Shown here: in pieces, positions 17,668-26,636 of the stretch
Layout of the letters: the number at the start of each line of letters is the position of its first letter
Numbering within the stretch: the first letter of the stretch is position 1
Assembly (NCBI GenBank): GCA_025462725.1
Contig: JAOAPE010000010.1
Span: 1-64,000 of the forward strand
Direction: 5' to 3'
Length of the DNA: 64,000 bases
Source of the DNA: Terriglobales bacterium
Lineage (GTDB): Bacteria > Acidobacteriota > Terriglobia > Terriglobales > Acidobacteriaceae
The notes under the pieces: generated by a model
What the model saw: only the letters and a program-made list of their open reading frames with translations
Databases searched by the model: none
What the model was told of the DNA's origin: nothing
Translations under genes and position numbers: made by a program

Positions 17668-18558
17668 ATGACCCGCATGCTCTCGCTAATCCTCTTGCTC
17701 TCTGCCACCGCCTTCGCCCAGACAACTAATCAAACCATTGCCTCCCGCACTGCCGAAGCCGGAGGCATTAAGATCCACTACCTCACCGCTGGCCACGGCC
17801 CCTCGCTCATCTTGCTCCATGGATTCGCCGAGACTTCGCGTATGTGGCGACCGATTATGCCGCTGCTCGCCGAGCGATTCACTGTGATTGCTCCTGACTT
17901 GCCCGGCATCGGTGATTCCTCCATCCCTACCAGCGGTCTCGACATGAAAACCTCCGCCATTCGGATCCACGCTCTCGCGCAATCGCTCGGGATCAAAAAA
18001 TCCGAAGTCGTCGGACACGACATCGGCCTCATGGTCGCCTACGCCTACGCCGCCCTATATCCGACCGAGACTACAAAGCTTGTCGTCATGGACGCCTTCC
18101 TCCCCGGCATCGAAGGATGGGAAGCCGTCTACAACGACCCCAACATTTGGCATTTCCGTTTCAACGGCCCTACTCCGGAAAGACTCGTTGCCGGACGCGA
18201 ACGCACCTACTTCGAATATTTTTGGAATGATCTTGCCGCCCACAAGGAACGCTCCATTCCCGAAGCCGATCGCGTCGCCTACACCGCCGCATACTCGCGC
18301 CCCGGACGGCTGCGCGCATCTTGGGCCTACTTCGTTTCTTTCCTGCAAGCAGCAAAAGACTTCGAGCAACTCTCAAAGATAAAATTGACGATGCCGGTCC
18401 TCGTGATCGGCGGCGAAAAATCTCTGGGAGACGTACTCGCTAAGCAAGTGAGAGCCGTCGCCACTAACGTCACCGTGGTGGTAGTGAAAGACACCGGCCA
18501 CTGGGTGCTGGAAGAAAGCCCCAAAGAAACCACAGACGCGCTGAAGAAATTCTTGTAA
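17668..18558 (+). CDS. Exported alpha/beta hydrolase (epoxide hydrolase / haloalkane dehalogenase-like)
   Basis: A 296-aa protein with a signal peptide (residues 1-17), so probably periplasmic. The oxyanion loop is LLHGFAETSRMW. The nucleophile elbow GHDIG puts Asp118 where epoxide hydrolases and dehalogenases have their nucleophile, and DTGHWVLEESP supplies the catalytic His (about 278). The cap domain spans about 140-215. An Asp nucleophile argues against a simple esterase. The start has CAGGAGTCCCC upstream. It ends in a clear terminator. The natural substrate is unknown. Confidence 0.85.
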   Translation: MTRMLSLILLLSATAFAQTTNQTIASRTAEAGGIKIHYLTAGHGPSLILLHGFAETSRMWRPIMPLLAERFTVIAPDLPGIGDSSIPTSGLDMKTSAIRIHALAQSLGIKKSEVVGHDIGLMVAYAYAALYPTETTKLVVMDAFLPGIEGWEAVYNDPNIWHFRFNGPTPERLVAGRERTYFEYFWNDLAAHKERSIPEADRVAYTAAYSRPGRLRASWAYFVSFLQAAKDFEQLSKIKLTMPVLVIGGEKSLGDVLAKQVRAVATNVTVVVVKDTGHWVLEESPKETTDALKKFL

Positions 18559-18563
18559 ACAAA

Positions 18564-18587
18564 AAACGCAGCCCGAAGGCTGCGTTT
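18564..18587 (+). terminator. Intrinsic terminator after the hydrolase
   Basis: A ten-bp perfect stem (AAACGCAGCC / GGCTGCGTTT) with CGAA loop, then CTTTAAT. It lies between two convergent genes and may serve both. Confidence 0.88.
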
Positions 18588-18621
18588 CTTTAATCGGCCA
18601 GAGTATGTGAATGAAACCCGT

Positions 18622-19476
18622 TTAAGGTTTCGGATTGCTGCTGTTGTTCTTGCTCTTGCTGCTGTTGCTTCCAGCGTCGCACGTGTCAGAAACAGACTCG
18701 ATACGGCTCGCGCGGAATTCCTTTGCATTACTTCCAGCATTGGACTTCGATCCGCTCGTCGTTCCGCCCATCCCGCTTGAGCTGCTGCCCGTTCCTGCAC
18801 CTGCCGTGCTTCCGGCTCGGCCTGGCTGGTCAGATTGCGGCAATGTGCTGCTGGAGTTTCCAGAGCTGTTCATCGCCGTCTGGGTTCCAGACGCCTGTTC
18901 CCATGTGCCGTACAGTTTTACTTTGTGGCCCACGTTGCTCGAAAGATCGCTGCTGGCCGAGCCTTCCGGGATCACAGCAACTTCCTTGTTCTTGTGTCGG
19001 ACAACATATTGACCGCTGCTGCCTGCGCTTTCCAGGCATCCTTCAATCCGCTTCTCGCCCTTCGCACGCTTACCGTTCGACGCGCTCTGGGACTGGCTGC
19101 TTCCCATCGTGCTCGTGTCCTGTGTGCTGGAAGATGAGGTCGAACCCGTTCCCATCCCCGAAGACGAAGAACTGCTGCTCGGCGAGGTCGAACTAGTTCC
19201 GCTCTGTCCGCTCTGGCTCGAACTGCTGCTGGGCGACGTCGAGCTAGTTCCGCTCTGGCCGCTTTGGCTCGAGCTGCTGCTGCTCGGCGATGTCTGGTCG
19301 GTTGTTGAAGGAGTTGTCGTCCCGCTCTGCGAGCCTGTTTGGCCCGATGTGGAACTCGTACCTGTGCCTGACTGCGATGTGCTGCTGCTTGTGCTCGGAT
19401 TCGTCGATGATGTCTGCGACAGAGCAAAAACTGCGCACAGCAGCAGGAACATAGTTGTAAATAGGATTTTCTTCAT
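18622..19476 (-). CDS. Ser/Thr/Gln-rich secreted protein with a small beta domain (DUF5818-like)
   Basis: A 284-aa protein with a signal peptide (MKKILFTTMFLLLCAVFALS). Residues 21-135 are almost only S, T, G and Q, with repeated units such as SSQSGQSGTSSTSPS. A compact domain at about 141-195 starts EKRIEGCLESAGSSGQYVV and contains VGHKVKLYGTWE; a second low-complexity stretch follows, and the end RASRIESVSDTC closes the domain. The GCL...HVGH-type pattern resembles DUF5818, common in acidobacteria. AGGAGGAATGTGATTC precedes the ATG. The low-complexity parts probably extend the protein on the cell surface. Function unknown. Confidence 0.7.
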   Translation of the reverse strand: MKKILFTTMFLLLCAVFALSQTSSTNPSTSSSTSQSGTGTSSTSGQTGSQSGTTTPSTTDQTSPSSSSSSQSGQSGTSSTSPSSSSSQSGQSGTSSTSPSSSSSSSGMGTGSTSSSSTQDTSTMGSSQSQSASNGKRAKGEKRIEGCLESAGSSGQYVVRHKNKEVAVIPEGSASSDLSSNVGHKVKLYGTWEQASGTQTAMNSSGNSSSTLPQSDQPGRAGSTAGAGTGSSSSGMGGTTSGSKSNAGSNAKEFRASRIESVSDTCDAGSNSSKSKNNSSNPKP

Positions 19477-19809
19477 GAATCACATTCCTCCTGGTCCTGT
19501 TGTTAAAGGTGCTTTAAGTTGTGATTGAACCTCTGGAAATGAGGTTGCTAGTTAATCCAGTGCTGCCGGATAAGTCCCCGGAGTTGCTGCTATGACTGAT
19601 TCCTACAGCAATGCTCGTTAAACCTAGGCGTGCTACCACGAACCAAGATGTCTCTCGGTCAGCGTAAGTTGTACCTGTGAGTCACTGGCACATCTTGACG
19701 CATCAGCACAGAGGCTGCTCCACCCATATAGCGAGCCTAAAAAAGGTGGGTACGACTGTCAGAGATTGCCCACACCAGCAGCGCTGATTTACCTTGTACT
19801 CACAGCCGC
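19477..19809. other. Divergent spacer, no gene seen
   Basis: About 330 bases between the Ser-rich gene and trpD. No frame looks coding and no A-F repeat block is present. It should hold the promoters of both genes, but I find no clear consensus box. Confidence 0.35.
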
Positions 19810-20880
19810 ATGATCACTCTTACGGAAGCGCTGCACCAGATCGCGAACCATCGCATCTCACTCACTCGCGAGGAAGCCCGTTCCGTGATGTCGGAAGTCC
19901 TGCAAGGCAAAGCCTCTGACGCCCAGATCGCTGCCCTATTGGTCGCGCTGCACATGAAGGAGGAGACGGTAGAAGAGATCGTCGGATTCGCCGAAGCTAT
20001 TCGCGCTGCCGCTGCTCCGTTCAGCTCCAGCCAGCCACTTGATGACGGCGCGCTCGACGTCTCCGGCACCGAACGTGACGCCCTCGTAGACACCTGTGGC
20101 ACTGGCGGGGACACCAGCGGCACTTTCAACATTTCCACAGCCACAGCTCTCACCGTCGCCGGAGCGGGGATTCGCGTCGCTAAGCATGGCAATCGCAGCG
20201 TCACCTCGAAATGCGGTTCCGCTGACGTCATCGAAGCGCTCGGCGTGAACATCACTCTCCCGCTTCCGAAGATGTCCGAGTGTCTCAACGAGGTCGGCAT
20301 CGCGTTTCTCTTCGCGCCCGCCATGCACTCCGCCATGAAATACGTTCAGCCGGCCCGCCGAGAACTCCGCCTGCGCACCGTCTTCAATCTGCTGGGCCCG
20401 CTCACGAACCCGGCGCACGCATCCGCGCAAGTCGTCGGAGTCTACGCTGAGTCCCTCGTCGTCAAACTTTCGCACGCTCTCAAGCAGCTAGGATTGCGCC
20501 GCGCATTGGTCGTTCACGGCAAAGATGGGCTCGACGAGATCACCATCACCGGCCCAACACTGGTCGGCGAAGTCCGCGATGGATGGGTAAAGAACTACGA
20601 GATCACTCCGGAAGAATTCGGCCTCAAGCGCGACACTCTCGAATCCATCTCCGGTGGCGACGTCCACGCCAATGCCGAGATCATCCGCGAGATCATGGAC
20701 GGAAAAAAATCGGCGCGCCGCGACGTCGTCCTGCTCAACGCGGCCGCTGCTCTCGTCGCCTCCGGCAAGGCTGACTCTATCGGCGCGGCCATACCACTCG
20801 CCGCCAAGTCGATCGATTCCGGCGCCGCCAAAGCCAAGCTCCACGCTTTAGTCGAATTCACCAACCGACACCAGCGCTAG
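19810..20880 (+). CDS. trpD: Anthranilate phosphoribosyltransferase
   Basis: A 356-aa enzyme that joins anthranilate to PRPP in tryptophan synthesis. [17 protein letters not shown] is the PRPP pyrophosphate-binding loop. [16 protein letters not shown] and the N-terminal helical bundle ([20 protein letters not shown]) are diagnostic. A 17-residue acidic segment before DTCGTGGD (about 77-93) is a little longer than in enteric enzymes. No other trp synthesis gene is adjacent; trpS, 1.7 kb downstream, is the only tryptophan-related neighbour. The 134-base spacer to the next gene contains a D repeat. Confidence 0.96.
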   Translation: MITLTEALHQIANHRISLTREEARSVMSEVLQGKASDAQIAALLVALHMKEETVEEIVGFAEAIRAAAAPFSSSQPLDDGALDVSGTERDALVDTCGTGGDTSGTFNISTATALTVAGAGIRVAKHGNRSVTSKCGSADVIEALGVNITLPLPKMSECLNEVGIAFLFAPAMHSAMKYVQPARRELRLRTVFNLLGPLTNPAHASAQVVGVYAESLVVKLSHALKQLGLRRALVVHGKDGLDEITITGPTLVGEVRDGWVKNYEITPEEFGLKRDTLESISGGDVHANAEIIREIMDGKKSARRDVVLLNAAAALVASGKADSIGAAIPLAAKSIDSGAAKAKLHALVEFTNRHQR

Positions 20881-20924
20881 TCAGCAACATTCATTACAGC
20901 CGCTCACTCTGCAAATGTCCGTTC

Positions 20925-20956
20925 ACTAAAAGCTAAGTGCTAACAGCTAATAGCTG
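20925..20956 (+). repeat. Repeat block D
   Basis: CTAAAAGCTAAGTGCTAACA and GCTAATAGCTGG lie between trpD and the acyltransferase. Confidence 0.55.
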
Positions 20957-21013
20957 GTTCTCCGTGCTATCGTTTCTAGTCCTTTCTAGTCCCCGATTTC
21001 CTGAGAGATTCCT

Positions 21014-21808
21014 ATGCCTCGTTACGAATACCGCAAACTCGCGCCGCTTCCCGCCGCTGAAAAAGCCTTCGACTCATGGCTCGCCTGGCTCGACGAACAA
21101 TTCGCAAACAAAGATGTCAATCATCGCAGCGAAGTCGTTCGCAACGTCCTGCATGACATCTATCTCGGACACCCCTACGCCGACCCCGGCCCTAACGCCA
21201 CGCTCAGCGAGCAGGCGATGGTACACAGTTTCGATCCGCGCAATACCACCCTCGAACCCGAATATTACGGCGACGTTGATCCCGCTAAGTACGCCGAGCG
21301 CAAGCCTCTCATCTGGTTTTGGATGATGTATGACCGTTCGCCTCTCGGCCTCAATCACGCGCTCGGATACCGCGTCCGCGCCCTCATCGCCAAGTACGTC
21401 TTCAAACACATCGGCAACAACGTCAAGATCTTTCACGGAGTCGAAGTCAGCTACGGATACAACCTCACCATCGAGGACAACTGCACCATTCACAAATACG
21501 TTCTACTCGACGACCGCGGCGAACTCATCATTCACCAGGGCAGCTCTGTCTCCGACTATGCCAACATCTACTCGCATGACCACGATCTCAATGACGGCAT
21601 GATCGTCGAAAACACCCGCACCGAGATCGGCCCCAAGGCGCGCATCACTTATCACGCCACCGTCATGTCCGGAGTCAAAGTAGGAGAGCACGGCCTCGTC
21701 GGCTCCATGGGCGTCGCCACAAAAGACGTCCCTCCCTACACCATCGTCGCCGGCGTGCCCACAAAACCTATAAAGGTGAAAACCATCGCCCCACAGGAAC
21801 AGAAGTAG
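21014..21808 (+). CDS. Left-handed beta-helix (hexapeptide) acyltransferase-like protein
   Basis: A 264-aa protein. The N-terminal half (1-135) is helical and unusual. The C-terminal half shows hexapeptide turns: VKIFHGVEVSYGYNLTIEDN, TEIGPKARITYHATVMSGVK and GLVGSMGVATKDVPPYTIVA, then GVPTKPIK, the standard ending of LbH acyltransferases. IYSHDHDLND carries the histidines expected at the active site. It likely transfers an acetyl or other acyl group to a sugar or similar acceptor. A D repeat lies on each side. The substrate is unknown. Confidence 0.82.
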   Translation: MPRYEYRKLAPLPAAEKAFDSWLAWLDEQFANKDVNHRSEVVRNVLHDIYLGHPYADPGPNATLSEQAMVHSFDPRNTTLEPEYYGDVDPAKYAERKPLIWFWMMYDRSPLGLNHALGYRVRALIAKYVFKHIGNNVKIFHGVEVSYGYNLTIEDNCTIHKYVLLDDRGELIIHQGSSVSDYANIYSHDHDLNDGMIVENTRTEIGPKARITYHATVMSGVKVGEHGLVGSMGVATKDVPPYTIVAGVPTKPIKVKTIAPQEQK

Positions 21809-21822
21809 GGTTTCGGACGTGG

Positions 21823-21860
21823 CTGAACGCTGATGGCTGACGGCTCAAAGCTAACCGCCG
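21823..21860 (+). repeat. Repeat block D
   Basis: CTGAACGCTGATGGCTGACG followed by GCTCAAAGCTAACC starts 14 bases past the acyltransferase stop. Confidence 0.5.
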
Positions 21861-21891
21861 AGAGTGTTACCATCAACTATCCGCTTCCACC

Positions 21892-22572
21892 ATGAACATT
21901 GACCCCGTTGACGTCTTTTTTCAGATCATTGTCTTCCTGTTCGCTATCAGCGTGCATGAGTCCGCACACGCGTGGATGGCCAACAAATGTGGCGATCCCA
22001 CCGCCAAAATGCTGGGACGCATCACCATGAATCCCCTGAAGCACATCGATCCCATTGGTACGGTTCTGCTTCCCGTGATCGGGCTTCTCACCATGCACGG
22101 CATCTTCGGATGGGCGAAACCTACTCCGGTCACGCCACAAAATTTTCGCAACACTATCCAAGGCGACATCCTCACCACCGTCGCCGGCCCCGTAAGCAAT
22201 TTCTTGCTCGTAGGAGCTTCCGTGCTCGGCTTGGTCATCATCGCGCTCACCAGCCAATCAGGACACGCCCTCGTCAATGGCCTCGGCCATCGCCACATCA
22301 CGGACACAGGTTCCATACTCGTTCCCGTCGTCTGGCTGCTCTACACCGCCGTGCAGATGAACGTCCTGCTCGGCATCTTCAATCTGCTTCCTGTGCCGCC
22401 GCTCGATGGCAGCCACATTTTTCGACATCTGCTTCCCGATTCGCTCCGCAGCATTTACGATTCTGTAGGAATCTTCGGCATCATCTTGCTTTTCAGCGTC
22501 GGCGGCCGTTTCGTCTATGCACTCACCAGCCCGGTAATGGGTTGGGTCGAAGGCTTGCTCGCGCAGCTCTGA
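21892..22572 (+). CDS. Site-2 protease family (M50) membrane metalloprotease
   Basis: A 226-aa polytopic protein. HESAH (22-26) is the zinc-binding HExxH in the first membrane segment. NLLPVPPLDGSH (about 165-176) is the second M50 motif that supplies the Asp ligand. GWAKPTPV and AGPVSNFL are typical of the short M50B branch that lacks a PDZ domain. It probably cuts membrane-embedded substrates. trpS begins eight bases after its stop, so the two are likely one transcript. The substrate is unknown. Confidence 0.9.
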   Translation: MNIDPVDVFFQIIVFLFAISVHESAHAWMANKCGDPTAKMLGRITMNPLKHIDPIGTVLLPVIGLLTMHGIFGWAKPTPVTPQNFRNTIQGDILTTVAGPVSNFLLVGASVLGLVIIALTSQSGHALVNGLGHRHITDTGSILVPVVWLLYTAVQMNVLLGIFNLLPVPPLDGSHIFRHLLPDSLRSIYDSVGIFGIILLFSVGGRFVYALTSPVMGWVEGLLAQL

Positions 22573-22580
22573 TCTTCACC

Positions 22581-23633
22581 ATGAATGAGACTTCCAAAAA
22601 ACGCGTTGTAAGTGGCATGCGCCCCACAGGAAAGCTGCACCTCGGCAACTATGTCGGCGCGCTCGCCAACTGGGTCAAACTTCAGGACACGCACGAGTGT
22701 TTCTTCTTCATCGCCGATTGGCACGCACTCACTACCGACTACGCCGATCCTTCGCAAGTCGGCTCCAACTCATATGAGGTCGCGCTCGATTGGCTCGCCG
22801 CCGGACTCGATCCCGAACGCACCACCATGTTCGTGCAATCACACGTTCCGCAACACGCAGAGCTACATCTTCTGTTTTCTATGATCACTCCGCTCGGATG
22901 GCTCGAGCGCGTGCCCACATACAAAGAGCAACAGCAAAACTTGGACACCAAAGACCTCAGCACCTACGGATTTCTTGGCTATCCAGTGCTTCAATCTGCC
23001 GACATCACCATCTACAAAGCTGATTTCGTCCCCGTCGGTCAGGACCAGGTTGCTCACGTCGAACTAACGCGCGAGATTGTGCGCCGCTTTAACAATTTCT
23101 ATCCCGGCAAGAACGGCGCAGTCATTCTGCCCGAGCCTCACCCGCTGCTTACGCCCACACCAAAACTTCCCGGCACTGACGGACGCAAGATGTCGAAGTC
23201 TTATGACAATTACATCCTGCTCAGCGATCCCGAACCCGTTATCCGTCAAAAGCTAAAGACCATGGTCACAGACCCCGCTCGCGTCCGCCGCACAGATCCC
23301 GGCAATCCAGACGTCTGCCCTGTAGGCGATTTGCACAAAATCTTCAGCGACGGCACCACGCTGGAAAAAGTCTATGCCGGATGTCGCAGTGCAGGTATAG
23401 GCTGTATTGAATGTAAAGGCTGGGCTGCGGATAATCTCATTAAGACGCTCGCGCCCATGCAGGAGCGACGCAAGCAGTACGAGCAGAATCCCAAACAAGT
23501 GCGCGACATCATCGCCGCCGGAGACGCCCGAGCACGCGCCTCCGCCGAGAGCACAATGACTGAAGTTCGCAATGCTATGGGACTGTCACAAGATTTCGAA
23601 CCACCGCAGCAAGCCGCAGGCAAGACGCCGTAA
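22581..23633 (+). CDS. trpS: Tryptophan--tRNA ligase
   Basis: A 350-aa class I aminoacyl-tRNA synthetase. SGMRPTGKLHLGNYVGAL holds the HIGH-like motif and GRKMSKSYDN the KMSKS loop. The frame is open upstream into the protease gene, but that part is out-of-phase coding of the protease; ATG 22581 gives the usual N-terminus. A Cys-rich insert around CRSAGIGCIECKGWAADNL near residue 278 is found in many bacterial TrpS. The C-terminal tail after GLSQDFE is short and low-complexity. Confidence 0.97.
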   Translation: MNETSKKRVVSGMRPTGKLHLGNYVGALANWVKLQDTHECFFFIADWHALTTDYADPSQVGSNSYEVALDWLAAGLDPERTTMFVQSHVPQHAELHLLFSMITPLGWLERVPTYKEQQQNLDTKDLSTYGFLGYPVLQSADITIYKADFVPVGQDQVAHVELTREIVRRFNNFYPGKNGAVILPEPHPLLTPTPKLPGTDGRKMSKSYDNYILLSDPEPVIRQKLKTMVTDPARVRRTDPGNPDVCPVGDLHKIFSDGTTLEKVYAGCRSAGIGCIECKGWAADNLIKTLAPMQERRKQYEQNPKQVRDIIAAGDARARASAESTMTEVRNAMGLSQDFEPPQQAAGKTP

Positions 23634-23691
23634 CACTTGGGTTTTACCTTTGCGTGCATTTTGACTTTGTTATTGCTTTTGGTTTGACCGC

Positions 23692-23813
23692 GTCAACGTA
23701 TCAGGAGCACGGCTTGAGCCGTGCCGCAACGACGCTTAAAATTAGAGCTTTAGCCCCAGAGGTCTGACCACGTTTTCCCTTTGCGTACCTTTGCGCCCTT
23801 GCGGTTCAAGATT
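23692..23813 (+). repeat. Repeat blocks F and C upstream of scpA
   Basis: F variant: ACGTATCAGGAGCACGGCTT with hairpin GCACGGCTTGAGCCGTGC, then GCTTTAGCCCC (to 23769). C block CTTTGCGTACCTTTGCGCCC and TTGCGGTTCAAG (23778-23811) follows. Confidence 0.75.
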
Positions 23814-23828
23814 TAGATTTCAAAATAG

Positions 23829-24635
23829 ATGACAAGCCCTGAACAAAAATCCGCTCCCGCCACCAACGAGTTCCCTTTTTCGATCATGGTGTCGGACGTC
23901 TATGACGGCCCGCTCGATCTGCTGCTTGACCTCATCCGCAAGCAGAACATCGACATCTATGACATTCCTATCGCCACCATCACCGCGCAATACCTCGCTT
24001 ACACAGAGCGTATCAAGACCCTTGACGTGGACGTTGCCGCCGAGTTCATCTACATGGCTTCGCTGCTCATCCACATCAAGTCGAAGATGCTGTTGCCGCG
24101 CGACCCTGATGCATCGCCCGAAGAAGGCGACCCGCGCGAAGAACTCGTCCAACGACTCCTCGAACACGAGAAATTCAAGAACGCCGCCCAGATGCTCCTG
24201 CAGAAGCAACAGGTAGAAGAAGCGGTCTGGACAAACCCAAATCTCAAAGATTTCAAAGACGACGAAGGCACAGAGCCCGAAATGGCGGCAGACGTCATCG
24301 ACCTCGCGCGCACCTTCCAGAAGATTCTCGACCGCGTCGCGACGAAGCCGATGGTACAGATCAATGAAGACGCAGTCACCGTCGGACAGATGATCGAATT
24401 CGTTCGCCGACGCCTCATGATCGAAGACCGTCCCGTGCGCCTGAAGCGCTTGCTGCAAAACATGCACTCACGCAACGCGCTCGTCTGCACATTTTTGGCT
24501 TTGCTCGAACTCGTCCGATTGCAGGCTATCCTGCTGCGTCAGGACCGCGTCTTCAGCGACATCATCATTAAGAAACATGCCGCCTTCGACCAGATCATGT
24601 CCGAACAACTGGCCGCCCGCGACGATTGGAAGTAG
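23829..24635 (+). CDS. scpA: Segregation and condensation protein A
   Basis: A 268-aa kleisin that bridges the SMC heads and, with ScpB, helps compact and separate chromosomes. The N-terminal part YDGPLDLLLDLIRKQNIDIY contacts the SMC neck; AEFIYMASLLIHIKSKMLLP is the next conserved helix. The C-terminal winged helix (about 195-268) includes ALLELVRLQAILLRQDRVFS. No ribosome binding site is obvious before ATG 23829. scpB follows after 120 bases that are filled by a repeat, an unusual gap for this pair. Confidence 0.95.
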   Translation: MTSPEQKSAPATNEFPFSIMVSDVYDGPLDLLLDLIRKQNIDIYDIPIATITAQYLAYTERIKTLDVDVAAEFIYMASLLIHIKSKMLLPRDPDASPEEGDPREELVQRLLEHEKFKNAAQMLLQKQQVEEAVWTNPNLKDFKDDEGTEPEMAADVIDLARTFQKILDRVATKPMVQINEDAVTVGQMIEFVRRRLMIEDRPVRLKRLLQNMHSRNALVCTFLALLELVRLQAILLRQDRVFSDIIIKKHAAFDQIMSEQLAARDDWK

Positions 24636-24664
24636 CACGATCTTTTGCCTTTTTGGTGTTCAAC

Positions 24665-24742
24665 CACGAAAACGTATCAGGGCACGGCCTTAGCCGTGCC
24701 GCAACAACACGAAAAAAGTTTGGGCTTTAGCCCCTGAGGTTC
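24665..24742 (+). repeat. Repeat block F between scpA and scpB
   Basis: ACGTATCAGGGCACGGCCTT with hairpin GGCACGGCCTTAGCCGTGCC, then GGGCTTTAGCCCCTGAGG. It is the sister copy, in the same orientation, of the block at 23692-23769 and so flanks scpA with direct repeats. Confidence 0.8.
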
Positions 24743-24755
24743 GGTAAGCAGCTAC

Positions 24756-25532
24756 ATGTCGATTAAAGGAAAACTCGAAGCAATCATCTACGCGGCAGAA
24801 GAACCGGTCAGCCTCGACCAACTCGCCGCACTCGTAAAAGACTCCGGACTGGAATCACCCACGCCCGAAGGCGAACAGCCGCCAGACCCCAAAGCGGAGA
24901 AAGCCGAGCTCAAATCCAAGCTCCGCGTCATCCTCGGCGAGATGATCGCCGACTGCGCCAACGACGATCGCGGCCTTGAGATTCGCCAAGTCGCCGGCGG
25001 ATACCGCATCTCCACCAAGCCCGAGCACCATGACGCCGTTCGCTCGTTTGCCAAGAGCCTTAAGCCACCCATCCGGCTCTCGCTGCAAGCGCTGGAGACT
25101 CTCGCCGTTATTGCCTACAAACAACCGGTTACCGCCCCTGAGATTTCAGAGATTCGTGGCGTGGACTCCTCTGGCGTGCTCGCAACTTTGATCGATCGCA
25201 AGCTCATCACCACTGCCGGACGCAAAGCAGTGATTGGTCGTCCTATCCTCTATAAGACAACCAAGGACTTCCTCCTGCGCTTCGGATTGAAAGATGTGAA
25301 CGAGCTCCCCAGCATGGAAGAGTTCGAAAAGATGACCATGGACACAGGACAGGACAGCCTCTTCGACCGTACACCGGTCGCCGATGCCACAGGGATTCCG
25401 GACGAAGCAGCTCCCGAGCAGGCCGTCGAACCAGCCTCAGATGACGCTCACGCTGCCTTTGCACAAGCCGGATCAGAGTCAGACTCCAGTGCGCCGACGA
25501 CTAGTGACACGTCAGAATCGGAACATCAATAG
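24756..25532 (+). CDS. scpB: Segregation and condensation protein B
   Basis: A 258-aa partner of ScpA with two winged-helix domains. LEAIIYAAEEPVSLDQLAAL opens the first and LSLQALETLAVIAYKQPVTA with EIRGVDSSGVLATLIDRKLI the second. Between them is an inserted segment (about 38-55, charged, Pro- and Lys-rich). After about residue 205 comes an acidic, low-complexity tail with no fold. The stop codon is directly followed by the ATG of the pseudouridine synthase, so those two genes are coupled. Confidence 0.95.
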   Translation: MSIKGKLEAIIYAAEEPVSLDQLAALVKDSGLESPTPEGEQPPDPKAEKAELKSKLRVILGEMIADCANDDRGLEIRQVAGGYRISTKPEHHDAVRSFAKSLKPPIRLSLQALETLAVIAYKQPVTAPEISEIRGVDSSGVLATLIDRKLITTAGRKAVIGRPILYKTTKDFLLRFGLKDVNELPSMEEFEKMTMDTGQDSLFDRTPVADATGIPDEAAPEQAVEPASDDAHAAFAQAGSESDSSAPTTSDTSESEHQ

Positions 25533-26399
25533 ATGGCAATCGAGCGCCTGCAAAAGATCATCGCCTCTGCCGGGATCGCTTCGCGCCGTAAGGCAGAAGA
25601 GTTGATCACCGGCAGAGTTGTCTCCGTCAACGGACAGATCGTCACTGAACTCGGCACCAAGGCTGATTCCGAACGCGACCACATTCGGGTGAATGGCAAG
25701 TTGCTCAAAGGCCCGCAGCGACACACCTATCTCGTTATGAACAAGCCTAAGGGATACGTCACCACCGTCTCCGATCCTGAAGGCCGGCCCACCGTGATGG
25801 ACCTCGTCCGCGGCGCTGGCGTCCGTGTCTATCCTGTCGGCCGTCTCGACTTCGCCACGGAAGGCCTTTTGCTTCTGACGAACGACGGCGAGCTCGCGCA
25901 CAAGCTCACCCACGCTTCATCGCACGTTCCCAAGACTTATGTAGTGAAAGTGGCCGGAGTTCCGACGCAAGAAAAGATTGCGGAACTTCGCACCGGAGTG
26001 ATGATCCGCGAGGACAACCGCAAGCCCGTCCGCACTGCACCCGCGCTGATATCAATGATCAAGCAGGCAGACAATCCATGGTACGAAGTCACACTCATCG
26101 AAGGACGCAACCGCCAGATCAGAAAAATGTTTGAAGCCGTCGGACATCATGTAGAAAAAATCCGCCGCGTCCGCTATGGCCCCATCCACCTCGACGTCGA
26201 ACCCGGAAAACTTCGCCCGCTGGAACCGCGCGAAGTAGAAGAACTGCGCCGTGCCGCCGAAGGCCGCCGCCCCAAACCCGCCGGCTTCATTCCCGCTCCT
26301 AAACGCGCTCGCTCCGCGCGCCCCCGGGATGCCGCGCCATCGAAGCCACCAGCAAAGCGCTCACCGAAGAAAAGCTTTACTTCCAAAAAGAAGAGCTAA
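25533..26399 (+). CDS. rluB: Pseudouridine synthase, RsuA/RluB family
   Basis: A 288-aa rRNA-modifying enzyme. An S4 RNA-binding domain (2-65) starts IERLQKIIASAGIASRRKAE. The catalytic motif GRLDFATEGLLLLTNDG contains the essential Asp, and EGRNRQIRKMF is the conserved C-terminal signature. After residue 245 there is a basic Arg/Lys/Pro tail, probably for RNA contact. Family placement favours RluB (23S rRNA, helix 89) over RsuA, but the site is inferred. The ScpA-ScpB-RluB order is widespread in bacteria. Confidence 0.92.
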   Translation: MAIERLQKIIASAGIASRRKAEELITGRVVSVNGQIVTELGTKADSERDHIRVNGKLLKGPQRHTYLVMNKPKGYVTTVSDPEGRPTVMDLVRGAGVRVYPVGRLDFATEGLLLLTNDGELAHKLTHASSHVPKTYVVKVAGVPTQEKIAELRTGVMIREDNRKPVRTAPALISMIKQADNPWYEVTLIEGRNRQIRKMFEAVGHHVEKIRRVRYGPIHLDVEPGKLRPLEPREVEELRRAAEGRRPKPAGFIPAPKRARSARPRDAAPSKPPAKRSPKKSFTSKKKS

Positions 26400-26408
26400 A
26401 CCGCCTTT

Positions 26409-26636
26409 GCTGTCATCCAGAGCGCCTTCTTCCTGGCGCGAAGGATCTTGCGCTTGGCGCTCTGCAATCCGTCTACTTACCCCTGTCACCCTGAGCGCAG
26501 CGTGGAGCGCGCAGTCGAAGGGCCATGCCTTTGTTTTGCTTTTGCTTTTGCTTTTCAATGGTTCAATGAACCGATGGATAATGAATCAATCGCCCCAACC
26601 TGCTTTTCTCCGTGCACTCCGTGCTCTCTGTGGTTA
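26409..26636 (+). repeat. Composite repeat array (B, A, E, C)
   Basis: B (26411-26467) with GGCGCGAAGGATCTTGCGCT, a modified A (26482-26522), E (iterated TTTGCTTTTGC, about 26529-26557), then C ending GCTCTCTGTGGTTA. The C block runs into the stop of the next minus-strand gene. Confidence 0.78.

Noticed and set aside
21972-22580. Long open frame upstream of trpS, joined to it in phase
   Set aside because: It overlaps the site-2 protease gene in another frame, is rich in Arg and His in a shadow-like way, and the ATG at 22581 already gives a normal TrpS start.
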